NCBI GenBank assembly: GCA_944386225.1
Contig: CALXAH010000004.1
Coordinates: forward strand, 1 to 64,000
Length of the DNA: 64,000 nt
Direction: 5' to 3'
DNA from: an uncultured Gemmiger sp.
Lineage (GTDB): Bacteria; Bacillota; Clostridia; Oscillospirales; Ruminococcaceae
In this document: in pieces, positions 41,657 to 49,816 of the stretch
How positions within the stretch are numbered: position 1 is the stretch's first letter
Layout: every line of letters begins with the position of its first letter
Notes under the pieces: generated by a model
Databases searched by the model: none
The model's input: the letters and a program-made list of their open reading frames with translations, nothing else
Told to the model about the DNA's origin: nothing
Translations under genes and position numbers: made by a program

Positions 41657-43798
41657 TCAGACACCAAACAGCACGGAGAGGATGCCCTGACCGTAGTAGC
41701 TGTCGGCAATGCCGGCGCTGCTGACCAGGCTCCAAGCCAGCAGGCAGGCGTTCACAAAGGCGCCCAGCCACAGGCCGTGGGTCAGCTTGTACATCTTGCG
41801 GGAGATATACACCGTGACCGGCACGAACAGCAGCATGGAGTAGGAAAGGGTGAAATCACTGATGGCCGCGCCCTGCCAGTTGATGAACCACATCACATAG
41901 CAGAACAGGCACAGCCCCCAGACACCCAGGGAGTTTATCACAACCGTGCAGATCATCTCACGGGCTTCCGGACGGGAATCGTCGGCACCGTAATTGACCG
42001 CCAGGCCCAGCACCAGGTAAAGTACAAAGAACAACACCACATAAGGCAGGGCCACTACCAGCCAGTGCTCGGTCTTCATTTCGGTGAACATCATCTGCCA
42101 GAAACGGAAATCCTGGTTGAACAGCCGTTCGATCATGACCAGGGCCATGTTGGCAAACAGAATGCACAGCACACCGATCAGCAGGGTCTTGCCGAAGGGC
42201 TTGAGGGGGGTGCGCAGGTTGTAGCGGGCCAGCCCCCACTGACCGGTTTTGCGCTTGGTGTACAGCATCTTGACCGCCAGCAGCAGGGCCGAACCGCCCG
42301 CCAGCCAGACGACAAACCAGTCGGCAATGGCGCTGGTGGTGACCAGGCGGAATACGTTGGGCAGGATGCGTTTCTGCATGCCGGCCCAGACCGGACCGCC
42401 GAGATTGGCCTGGTACAGGGCCACCACCGTGATGACCACCGCGGCGGCGGAGAAGACCCATCCCATGGCTTTGCCCCAGGCAGGGGCGGCGGGCTTGCCC
42501 TCAGGCAGCCGGCAGCTCTGGAAGAACGGGGCGGAGAGCAGCAGCCCGGTCAGCGGGAACAGGGCCGCGATCATGCAGAGCATGGCGCACAGGTTGCACA
42601 CCGCCCGCAGCCACCAGATGTTTTGGGCCGCGTCGATGGGCTGGGTAGCCGGGTCGGCCAGTTCGCCGTTGTTGTAGCCGAAAGCCTGCTCCAGAATGCG
42701 CACCGCGTCCGCGTTGGTGGCGCTGGAGAAATACTGTTTGGAGTGGGACTCCGGATTGTAGCAGGTGATCCGGGCGGTGCGGCTGGCCAGAGCCTCCGCC
42801 AGGGCCGGGGTATCGTCGGTGGAGATGTCCGTCAGGCCGCCCAGCTCGGTGTAGGTCTGCCCGTCGGTGGAGATGGCGTACCAGGTATCCTGTTTCTTGT
42901 AGGGTTCGCCCATTGCGGTGGTGGTGCCGTCCTCCAGCCAGGTGGCGCCGGGGCCCAGCGAGTCGTACATGCCGGCGATGACGGTCACATTCACCTGGCA
43001 CTCCCGGGTCACGGTATGGCCGGCTACCTCTACCTCGGCGGGGGCGGGGCCGCCGCTGGCGCCGGTCAGGATGATGGTGTTCACCCGGGTATTGTAGGTC
43101 TCCACGGTCTCGTCCCGCAGGGCCTCATAATAGGTCATCTGATCGGCGTTCAGCCGCTGGGCCGCCAGTTCATCCGCGTCCTGGGCGATCTCCGCCTCGG
43201 TGAAACTCTGCCCAAAGGTGTCCGCCAGAATGTTGATCAGCTGATCGTTCAGGGTGTAGTAGCCCGCGTCCATCACGGCGGTGGCGCTGCTGCGGCTGCT
43301 GCCGAAGGAGTGCCCCAGCAGGGCGATGCGGGTGGCGTCCACATAGGTCAGCGTGCGGGCAAAGTTCACCGCGTCGTACAGGCCGAAGGGGCCGTTCCCA
43401 AAGCTGAACCCGTCCACGCCGTTGCCGCCCTCATCCCGGGCGGGCTGTTCGCTCAGCCCCATGCCGTAGGCGTTCACATTCAGCACCACGTAGCCCCGGC
43501 GGGACAGCTCTTCCGCAAATCCCCGTGCCACGTTCTTGGTGGCGCCCCGTCCGTGCGCCAGGATTACGCAGGGCAGCTGATCGGTGTCGGAGACGCCGCG
43601 GGGCGCGTACAGGTCCATGTCCAGTTCTGCGCCCCGTGCATCGATTTTTAGATGGGAGATCTTGACCTGCATTCCGGACGAGGAAATAACGGCAGCCAGC
43701 AGGCTGAACAAAAGGATGCCGCAAAGCAGGATCAGCAACATCCGCAGGCAGCTTTTCCTCGTTTTCAGCGACCAGAAGCGTTCGGGTTTCGGTTTCAT
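41657..43798 (-). CDS. Alpha/beta hydrolase fused to a polytopic membrane domain (paralogue 1)
   Basis: A 713-residue protein. A TM anchor (about 20-42) is followed by an extracytoplasmic alpha/beta hydrolase domain (about 45-370): oxyanion region VILAHGRGATKN, strand RRGYVVLNVNAYG, nucleophile elbow GHSFGSSRS, and a late YNPESHSKQYFS likely holding the catalytic His. From about 395 on come seven or eight TM segments of no recognised family. ATG at 43798 follows AAGGAGG. A second protein of the same plan is encoded at 45678. Divergent from a MarR gene whose likely operator overlaps this promoter. The role (esterase, peptidase or lipid-linked sensing) is unknown. Confidence 0.75.
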   Translation of the reverse strand: MKPKPERFWSLKTRKSCLRMLLILLCGILLFSLLAAVISSSGMQVKISHLKIDARGAELDMDLYAPRGVSDTDQLPCVILAHGRGATKNVARGFAEELSRRGYVVLNVNAYGMGLSEQPARDEGGNGVDGFSFGNGPFGLYDAVNFARTLTYVDATRIALLGHSFGSSRSSATAVMDAGYYTLNDQLINILADTFGQSFTEAEIAQDADELAAQRLNADQMTYYEALRDETVETYNTRVNTIILTGASGGPAPAEVEVAGHTVTRECQVNVTVIAGMYDSLGPGATWLEDGTTTAMGEPYKKQDTWYAISTDGQTYTELGGLTDISTDDTPALAEALASRTARITCYNPESHSKQYFSSATNADAVRILEQAFGYNNGELADPATQPIDAAQNIWWLRAVCNLCAMLCMIAALFPLTGLLLSAPFFQSCRLPEGKPAAPAWGKAMGWVFSAAAVVITVVALYQANLGGPVWAGMQKRILPNVFRLVTTSAIADWFVVWLAGGSALLLAVKMLYTKRKTGQWGLARYNLRTPLKPFGKTLLIGVLCILFANMALVMIERLFNQDFRFWQMMFTEMKTEHWLVVALPYVVLFFVLYLVLGLAVNYGADDSRPEAREMICTVVINSLGVWGLCLFCYVMWFINWQGAAISDFTLSYSMLLFVPVTVYISRKMYKLTHGLWLGAFVNACLLAWSLVSSAGIADSYYGQGILSVLFGV

Positions 43799-43934
43799 AC
43801 AATTCCTCCTTTTGCTTTTGTTTTGGGACATGCGGACGGTGTTCTTCCCGCCACAAAAAGAAAAACATCACAGCGATGTATCCATCGTGCGATGCCTAGC
43901 TCTCCGTCCGCGTATCTGCATCCGACTATAGTTA

Positions 43935-43968
43935 ATATTGTACTATTTTATTCCACGCTGTACAATAT
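43935..43968 (-). promoter_or_regulatory. Inverted repeat overlapping the hydrolase promoter
   Basis: ATATTGTAC and GTACAATAT (43935-43943 and 43960-43968) are perfect inverted arms. On the minus strand they contain TTGTAC, a 17-base spacer and TACAAT, so the arms coincide with the -35 and -10 boxes. Candidate MarR operator. Confidence 0.5.
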
Positions 43969-44091
43969 GAAAAATTCACAGACTTTTTTCTGCTTTCTTG
44001 GCATCTTGCCACTTCTCCCGCAAGGATAGTTTTTGTTATACTGGAAATCAGAGGCGAACAAGCCGCAATACAGCAAGGAGACGGTGACCGT

Positions 44092-44586
44092 ATGAAACTG
44101 GAATGGATGGGCGAAAACCGGGAAATTGTGCGGGGATTGATGCGGTATGCCAATCTGTATGCCCATAACCAGGCTGACCGGTTTTCCAGCGGGGAGGGTG
44201 CGGCGCTCTCCGCCCAGGAATGGCAGACGCTGGAATGCATCCTGGAATTTGAAGGGGAAAACTACAATATGGCCACCCTGGCGGAAAAGCTGGGGATACC
44301 GGCCAGCAATTTTTCCAAGTATGTAAAGACCCTGGTGGAAAAAGGGCTGGTGGAGCGGTACAAGCGGGCGGACAACCGCAAAGAGATCATCCTGCTGCCC
44401 AGCGAAGCGGGGCGGGAGCTGTACTGCAAAAACAGCGAACTGATTGCCCGGGAATGGCAGCCCGCCTTTGCCCTGCTGGCTCAGATGACCCCCGCCGACC
44501 GGGAACGCATCCAGGCGTTTCTGGAAGAACTGGCCCGGGGCATTGACCTGGGCGACCGGCGGCGGTCTTTTCTCAAACGGGTATAA
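44092..44586 (+). CDS. MarR family transcriptional regulator
   Basis: A 164-residue winged-helix regulator: dimer helix at the N-terminus, DNA-binding part YNMATLAEKLGIPASNFSKYVKTLVEKGLVERYKRADNRKEIILLPSEAG (recognition helix plus wing), and C-terminal helices. AAGGAGA stands 9-10 bases before the ATG. Divergent from hydrolase paralogue 1, with about 290 bases between carrying a palindrome at that promoter, so it probably represses the hydrolase and itself. Terminator shared with the convergent AraC gene. Confidence 0.88.
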   Translation: MKLEWMGENREIVRGLMRYANLYAHNQADRFSSGEGAALSAQEWQTLECILEFEGENYNMATLAEKLGIPASNFSKYVKTLVEKGLVERYKRADNRKEIILLPSEAGRELYCKNSELIAREWQPAFALLAQMTPADRERIQAFLEELARGIDLGDRRRSFLKRV

Positions 44587-44605
44587 CAGCCCGGCAGCAA
44601 ACAAG

Positions 44606-44645
44606 AAATCCGGCGCGTCCTGCACATCGGACGCGCCGGATTTTT
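44606..44645. terminator. Bidirectional terminator
   Basis: AAATCCGGCGCGTCC and GGACGCGCCGGATTTTT arms between convergent MarR and AraC genes. Confidence 0.85.
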
Positions 44646-45486
44646 ATGCCTTTTCCGCCGCCTGGCGGTAATATTCCTTGGGGGTCATGCCGAACTCTTT
44701 GCGGAATGCCCGGAAAAAGTGGTTGTACCCGCCGAACCCTGCCACTCGGTACACCTGGTTGATGGGCAGCCCCTGCAGGATATACGGCTTGCATCGGTCC
44801 AGCTTCATGCGGATGATGTATTCATGCACCGTCAGCCCGGTGGCCGCTTTGAACCGCCGCTGGATATGGCGGCGGCTTACCGAAAACTGTTTTTCCAGTG
44901 CCTCCAGCGACAGATCCTCGGTCAGATGGGAGCCGATATAGCCCAGGATCGAGTCCAGCGGTACCGCGCCCGGATCGGGTGCGCTTTCCGGGGGCCGGGC
45001 CTGGTGGCAGGCCCGGGCCAGCAGTACCGCAATCAGGGTCAGCAGGCCCTGCTGGTAGATGCCATCGGCAAATTCCGGCTGCTTCTGCTGGTGCAGCAGT
45101 ACGCAGGTAAGCTGTTTGAGCAGCATGGCCAGGCTGTCCGGCAGCGGTATCACCCGGCACTGATCCGGCAGCCGGGCCAGAAAACCCGCCATGTCCGGAT
45201 CCGCGTCGGCCAGCCGCCGCAGCGCCGACGGCCCGTACTGTACCGTCAGCACCTCCAGCGGAGGCGAACCGGCGCAGGGCGCCAGCAGCGGGCCCTCCCG
45301 CGGGGGCACAAGCAGCAGCTGGTTGATGCCGCAGCACAGGGTGCGTCCCTCCCGAACAAAACAGCCGGTACCCGCCCGCAGCAGCGCAAACCCGTACCCG
45401 CCCGGCTCGGGGGCGGGCAGCCGCACCGGCCCCGGCCCCTGAAACAGCGCCGACCGGCACAGCCGAAGCGATTCCTGAATCTCCAT
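44644..45486 (-). CDS. AraC family transcriptional regulator
   Basis: A 280-residue regulator. An N-terminal cupin-like sensing domain (about 15-150) is followed by a C-terminal AraC domain with two helix-turn-helix units (DLSLEALEKQFSVSRRHIQRRFKAATGLTVHEYIIRMKLD and LPINQVYRVAGFGGYNHFFRAFRKEFGMTPKEYYR). ATG at 45486 (MEIQES) follows AAGGAGGCG; the frame is open 13 codons further upstream without a ribosome site. Divergent from hydrolase paralogue 2, which has a TATAAT but no good -35 box, so this protein is probably its activator. Confidence 0.88.
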   Translation of the reverse strand: MEIQESLRLCRSALFQGPGPVRLPAPEPGGYGFALLRAGTGCFVREGRTLCCGINQLLLVPPREGPLLAPCAGSPPLEVLTVQYGPSALRRLADADPDMAGFLARLPDQCRVIPLPDSLAMLLKQLTCVLLHQQKQPEFADGIYQQGLLTLIAVLLARACHQARPPESAPDPGAVPLDSILGYIGSHLTEDLSLEALEKQFSVSRRHIQRRFKAATGLTVHEYIIRMKLDRCKPYILQGLPINQVYRVAGFGGYNHFFRAFRKEFGMTPKEYYRQAAEKA

Positions 45487-45677
45487 AACGCGCCTCCTTA
45501 CCCCCAGTGCGGGGAACAAAAACACAAAAATTTTGACAACTGCAATACCAAATCTGGAAAAAATGACAGGGATGTCCTCTTTTGCTAGGAATCCGCCCTT
45601 TTATGTATATGCTTCGCCGGTTGGGCCCGGCTATAATGAAAGGGCCGAAACATTTACCCGAAACAAGGAGGAACAAC

Positions 45678-47570
45678 GTGAAGAAAAAACGCTTGACGGC
45701 GCAGCGCGGCCTGGTGTTCGCGCTGTTGTTTACCCTGGTGTTCACCCTGCTCTCCAGTGCGATTTTGCACGACTGGGGCAAGGTGTCCATCACCGATGTG
45801 GACCTGTACACCTCCGGCGGCAGCCGGGTGGCGGCCCGGGTGTACAAGCCCGATTCCGCCACCGCCGAAAATCCCGCCCCCGCGGTGGTATTCACCCATG
45901 GCCTGACGGTCAACAAGGAAAGCTATGCCCAGTACGGCATTGAGCTGGCCCGCCGGGGCTTTGTGGTGATCCTGCCGGATATGCTCAACCACGGCGATTC
46001 CGAGATTACCGACGTGGCCACCTATATGGGGCCCTACAACACCAGCGACGCCTACGGCGCCTTTGCGGCGGTGCGGTACGCCGGTACGCTGGATTACGTG
46101 GACAAGACCCAGATCGGCGTGGCGGGTCACTCCGCCGGCGGCCAGGCCTCCAACAACTGCGTGCGCCTGGACGACGAGCAGGGCACCGGCCTGATCTCGG
46201 CCATTTATCTGGTTTCTTCCGAGCCGGTGTACACCGACGCGGAGGGCAACTGGGCCAACATCTACGGCGCCCGGGACTTCGGGGTCTACTTCACCCTGTA
46301 TGACCATGTGTACTTCAAGGGCAACGATGCCGCCGGCCAGCCCCTCACCACCCAGCAGTGGCTGAGCACCGAGCAGGCCAAGAGCCTGTTCGCCTTTGGC
46401 CAGGACCCCTCCGCCTTTGAGGGCGACAGCGTGGTTCCCGGCCACACCTACACCGCCGAGATCGACGGCCAGACCGTGTTCCGCCGGGTCACCGCCGCCA
46501 AGGAGATCCATCCCAAGCCCCAGGGCGGTTCCAATGCCCTGGCCGCCCTGGTGGACTTCTTCCAGGACAGCTTTGAAGCCCCGAACTACATCCTGGGCCA
46601 GAAGCAGGTGTTTGTGCCGCTGACCGTCTGCAACCTGCTGGGTATGCTGGGCGTGCTGATGAGCTGCGTCTTTGCGGTGGGCTGCCTGGTCAAGCTGCCG
46701 GTGTTTGCCTGCGTGGCCCCCGGCGAAAACGCCGAGCTGCGCCCCGCCCCGGACAAGACCGGCAAGGTCTGGTTCTGGGTGCTGACCGTGCTGAACTGCG
46801 TATTTGCCTTCTGCAGCATCAGCGCCATCTTCTTTATGGGCTTCGGCTACTGCTGCAGCGAGCTGTTCCCCCAGCAGCCCAGCAACATCTACGCTCTGTG
46901 GGCGCTGGCCAACGGCGTGTTCATGCTGATCACGTCCTTTGTGTCCTACGCGCTCTATGCCCGCAAGACCGGCGCTACCCTGCGCAGCTGGGGCCTGCGC
47001 ATCCCCATCAAGCAGTTCCTGGCCAGCATCCTGGTGGCCCTGGGCGGCTGCGCGGTGGTGTTCGGCATCGTATGGGTGGCCAACAACCTGTTCAAGGTAG
47101 ACTACCACTACTACTTTTGGGGTCTGAAGAACATCCCGCTGTACAACCTGACCACCTTCTTCGCCTACCTGCCGCTGTATCTGGTGTTCGGGCTGGCGGT
47201 GTCCATCGCGCTGAACAGCGCCTATCACTGCAAGATCGCCAACGAGCCGGAGTGGGTCAACGATCTGTTCTTCGCGGTCATGAATACCCTGCCCGCTCTG
47301 CTGATCACCGTGATCGGCTACTGGCTGTACGTGAAGAGCGGCGTCAAGCCCTTTGTGTTCGGCTCCACCTATACCTATACCTACACCATCAACGCCATCC
47401 CGGTGTTCCCGGTGGCGGTGATCCTGATCCGGCGGCTGTTCAAGCGGTGCAACAACCCCTACATCCCCGGTATCATCGCCGGCGTGCTGTTGTGCTGGCT
47501 GCAGGTGTCCTGCAACTTCACCCTCCACGCCTTCGTGTACTACGGCCCCATGGCCGCCTATCTGCCCTGA
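45678..47570 (+). CDS. Alpha/beta hydrolase fused to a polytopic membrane domain (paralogue 2)
   Basis: A 630-residue protein with the same plan as the product at 41657. TM anchor (about 10-30); outside hydrolase domain with VVFTHGLTVNKES, RRGFVVILPDMLNHGDSE, nucleophile elbow GVAGHSAGGQAS and a late KEIHPKPQ segment; then about eight TM segments from residue 315 on. The start is GTG 45678, with AAGGAGG 7 bases before it; no ATG is suitably placed. The TATAAT of its promoter is at 45632-45637. Divergent from an AraC-family gene. The two paralogues flank their regulators, suggesting one inducible system. Confidence 0.75.
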   Translation: MKKKRLTAQRGLVFALLFTLVFTLLSSAILHDWGKVSITDVDLYTSGGSRVAARVYKPDSATAENPAPAVVFTHGLTVNKESYAQYGIELARRGFVVILPDMLNHGDSEITDVATYMGPYNTSDAYGAFAAVRYAGTLDYVDKTQIGVAGHSAGGQASNNCVRLDDEQGTGLISAIYLVSSEPVYTDAEGNWANIYGARDFGVYFTLYDHVYFKGNDAAGQPLTTQQWLSTEQAKSLFAFGQDPSAFEGDSVVPGHTYTAEIDGQTVFRRVTAAKEIHPKPQGGSNALAALVDFFQDSFEAPNYILGQKQVFVPLTVCNLLGMLGVLMSCVFAVGCLVKLPVFACVAPGENAELRPAPDKTGKVWFWVLTVLNCVFAFCSISAIFFMGFGYCCSELFPQQPSNIYALWALANGVFMLITSFVSYALYARKTGATLRSWGLRIPIKQFLASILVALGGCAVVFGIVWVANNLFKVDYHYYFWGLKNIPLYNLTTFFAYLPLYLVFGLAVSIALNSAYHCKIANEPEWVNDLFFAVMNTLPALLITVIGYWLYVKSGVKPFVFGSTYTYTYTINAIPVFPVAVILIRRLFKRCNNPYIPGIIAGVLLCWLQVSCNFTLHAFVYYGPMAAYLP

Positions 47571-47576
47571 GCATAA

Positions 47577-47611
47577 CAAACCCGGCCCGCTCCCGCAAGG
47601 GGGCGGGTTTT
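47577..47611 (+). terminator. Terminator of hydrolase paralogue 2
   Basis: AAACCCGGCCCGC and GGGGGCGGGTTTT arms with a T-tract. Confidence 0.6.
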
Positions 47612-47624
47612 CTGCGTTTGGTAT

Positions 47625-47658
47625 GAAAAAACCGGCGGGACCAAACGGGCCCGCCGGT
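47625..47658 (-). terminator. Terminator of the FucI-like operon
   Basis: Minus strand ACCGGCGGGCCC and GTCCCGCCGGT arms followed by TTTTTT, 18 bases past the isomerase stop. Confidence 0.85.
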
Positions 47659-47675
47659 CTGGCCGCTGACTTCGG

Positions 47676-49142
47676 TTACGCGAAGGGATTCTCGGTGGGG
47701 TAGGGCAGGGTCTTGGGCTGGTTCCAGGCAATGTCGGCCACGCCCAGGTACTTGAATACCTCAAACAGCGCCTTGCCGCAGTGGGCAAAGGCCACCGCCC
47801 CGTGATGGGGGTAACGCTTCTGGATCAGCACATGGCGGTAGAACCGGCCCATCTCCGGGATGGCAAAGATGCCGATGCCGCCGAAAGACCGGGTAGCCAC
47901 CGGAAGCACCTCGCCCTGGGCGATGTAGCTGCGCAGGTTGCCCTCGCTGTCGCACTGCAGGCGGTAGAAGGTGATGTCGCCGGGGGCGATGTCGCCCTCC
48001 AGGGTGCCGCGGGTGAAATCGGGGGTGCCGCCGTTCTCCAGCAGGCGGTTCTGGATCAGCTGGTACTTCACCGCGCAGCCGCTGCACATCTTGCAGCTGG
48101 GGGTGTTGCCGCAGTGGAAGCCCATGAAGGTGTCTTTCAGGGTGTAGTTGAACTTGCCGCCGATCTCCTCGTCGTAGATGTAGGGCGGCACCGAGTTGTT
48201 GATGTCCAGCAGGGTCACCGCGTCGCCGGTGACGCAGGCGCCGATGTACTCGCTCAGCGCGCCGTAGATGTCCACCTCACAGGCCACCGGGATGCCCCGG
48301 GCCGCCAGGCGGGAGTTCACATAGCAGGGCTCAAAGCCGAACTGCTCCGGGAAAGCGGGCCAGCACTTGTCGGCAAACACCACGTACTGGCGGGCACCCT
48401 TGTGGGCCTCGGCCCAATCCAGCAGGGTCAGCTCAAACCGGGCCATCCGCTCCAGCAGGTCGGGGTAGGTGTTCTCCCCCATCTCGGCCTTCATCTCGGC
48501 CACCACGCCGGGGATACGCCCGTCACCCGCGTGGGCCTTGTAGGCCACCAGCAGATCCAGCTCGCTGTTTTCCTCGATCTCCACGCCCAGTTCGTACAGG
48601 CCCTTGATGGGGGCGTTGCAGGCAAAGAAGTCCTGGGGCCGGGGGCCGAAGGTGATGATTTTCAGGTTTTTCACGCCGATGATGGCCCGGGCGATGGGCA
48701 CAAACTCCCGGATCATGGCGGCGCACTCCTCGGCGGAGCCCACCGGGTACTCGGGAATGTAGGCCTTCAGATGGCGCATGCCCAGGTTGTAGGAGCAGTT
48801 CAGCACGCCGCAGTAGGCGTCGCCGCGGCCGTTGATCAGGTCGCCGTCGCCCTCCGCCGCGGCTACGTACATGGTGGGGCCGTCGAACTTCTGGCACAGC
48901 AGGGTCTCGGGGGTCTCGGGGCCGAAGTTGCCCAGGAACACCACCAGCGCGTTGACCCCGTGGGCCTTTACATCCTCCAGGGCTTTCAGCGCGTCGGCCT
49001 CGTTCTCCACCGTCACGGGGCACTCATACAGGCCCTCGCCGTAGGCGGCCACGATGTTTTGGCGGCGCTGGGTGGACAGGGCGATGGGGAAGCAGTCGCG
49101 GGAAACGGCCACGATGCCAAGCTTTACTTCGGGAATATTCAT
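47676..49142 (-). CDS. L-fucose/L-arabinose-isomerase-family sugar isomerase
   Basis: A 488-residue protein of the FucI-like fold family. MNIPEVKLGIVAVSRDCFP starts it, followed by an N-terminal Rossmann-like part (VNALVVFLGNFGPETPETLL), PRPQDFFACNAP, and a C-terminal part with VACEVDIYGALSEYIG, LLDINNSVPP and MGFHCGNTPSCKM, where metal ligands are expected. This subgroup is usually annotated as fucose isomerase and would convert an aldose such as L-fucose or D-arabinose to its ketose. ATG 49142 follows AAGGAGA. Last gene of an operon with a DUF4867 protein and an FGGY kinase. Substrate not proven by sequence. Confidence 0.82.
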   Translation of the reverse strand: MNIPEVKLGIVAVSRDCFPIALSTQRRQNIVAAYGEGLYECPVTVENEADALKALEDVKAHGVNALVVFLGNFGPETPETLLCQKFDGPTMYVAAAEGDGDLINGRGDAYCGVLNCSYNLGMRHLKAYIPEYPVGSAEECAAMIREFVPIARAIIGVKNLKIITFGPRPQDFFACNAPIKGLYELGVEIEENSELDLLVAYKAHAGDGRIPGVVAEMKAEMGENTYPDLLERMARFELTLLDWAEAHKGARQYVVFADKCWPAFPEQFGFEPCYVNSRLAARGIPVACEVDIYGALSEYIGACVTGDAVTLLDINNSVPPYIYDEEIGGKFNYTLKDTFMGFHCGNTPSCKMCSGCAVKYQLIQNRLLENGGTPDFTRGTLEGDIAPGDITFYRLQCDSEGNLRSYIAQGEVLPVATRSFGGIGIFAIPEMGRFYRHVLIQKRYPHHGAVAFAHCGKALFEVFKYLGVADIAWNQPKTLPYPTENPFA

Positions 49143-49165
49143 AGTCAGGATTCTCCTTTCCTTGT

Positions 49166-49801
49166 TTACAGCAGGTCGGCAATATCGATGTTTTCGCCGG
49201 TCAGGCCCACATAGGCCCCGTCGGCGGCTTCGGCGGAATCCGGATGGGCCAGCAGCCACTTGTTGCAGGCCCGCAGCAGCTTGTCCTCCTCGGTCAGCGG
49301 GCGGATGTCCGGCTTTTCGGTGTTGGTGCCCGCGGGCAGCGCCACCAGCACCCGGAACCCCTTGGCCGGGTCGGTGTGGCAGGGGGCGTAATGCAGGGTG
49401 GTGGCGTATACCTCCACCAGTACCCCGGCGGGCACCCGGAACGCCTTTACCTTGCCGGTGTCCAGCTTGCCGTTTTCAATCTCCTCCTGCCGGGCCAGCA
49501 GCAGGATAAAGTCCTCGGTGCCCAGGTTGAACTCGCTGTCCCGGTGGTACTCCAGGCAGTTCAGCCTGGTGTTGCGGCCGTTGCACCAGCCCATCTGCAC
49601 CGGCATCCCGCCGTAGAGATGCTCGCTGACCTGCACGGTCACCGGCAACTCCTGCAGTTCTTCCTCCTCCGGGCAGTAGCCGGTGCCGGTTTCCGGCAGC
49701 GGGGTGCGGGCCAGGGCATCCAGCAGTTCGGTGGTGTCCAGCCCCGTTACCACATGGCCGTAGGGGGTGAACTCTTTGTCATGTACGGAATAGATCTTCA
49801 T
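49166..49801 (-). CDS. DUF4867 family protein (cupin-like)
   Basis: A 211-residue cytoplasmic protein of the DUF4867 family. The segment GWCNGRNTRLNCLEYHRDSEFNLGTEDFILLLARQEE followed by VPAGVLVEVYATTLHYAPCHTD looks like a cupin barrel with His/Glu metal ligands. Start at 49801 after AAAGGAG. It sits between the kinase and the isomerase genes (15 and 23 bases), so a role in the same sugar pathway, for example as a mutarotase or ketose isomerase, is likely but is inference. Confidence 0.75.
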   Translation of the reverse strand: MKIYSVHDKEFTPYGHVVTGLDTTELLDALARTPLPETGTGYCPEEEELQELPVTVQVSEHLYGGMPVQMGWCNGRNTRLNCLEYHRDSEFNLGTEDFILLLARQEEIENGKLDTGKVKAFRVPAGVLVEVYATTLHYAPCHTDPAKGFRVLVALPAGTNTEKPDIRPLTEEDKLLRACNKWLLAHPDSAEAADGAYVGLTGENIDIADLL

Positions 49802-49816
49802 GAAGCAGTGCTCCTT

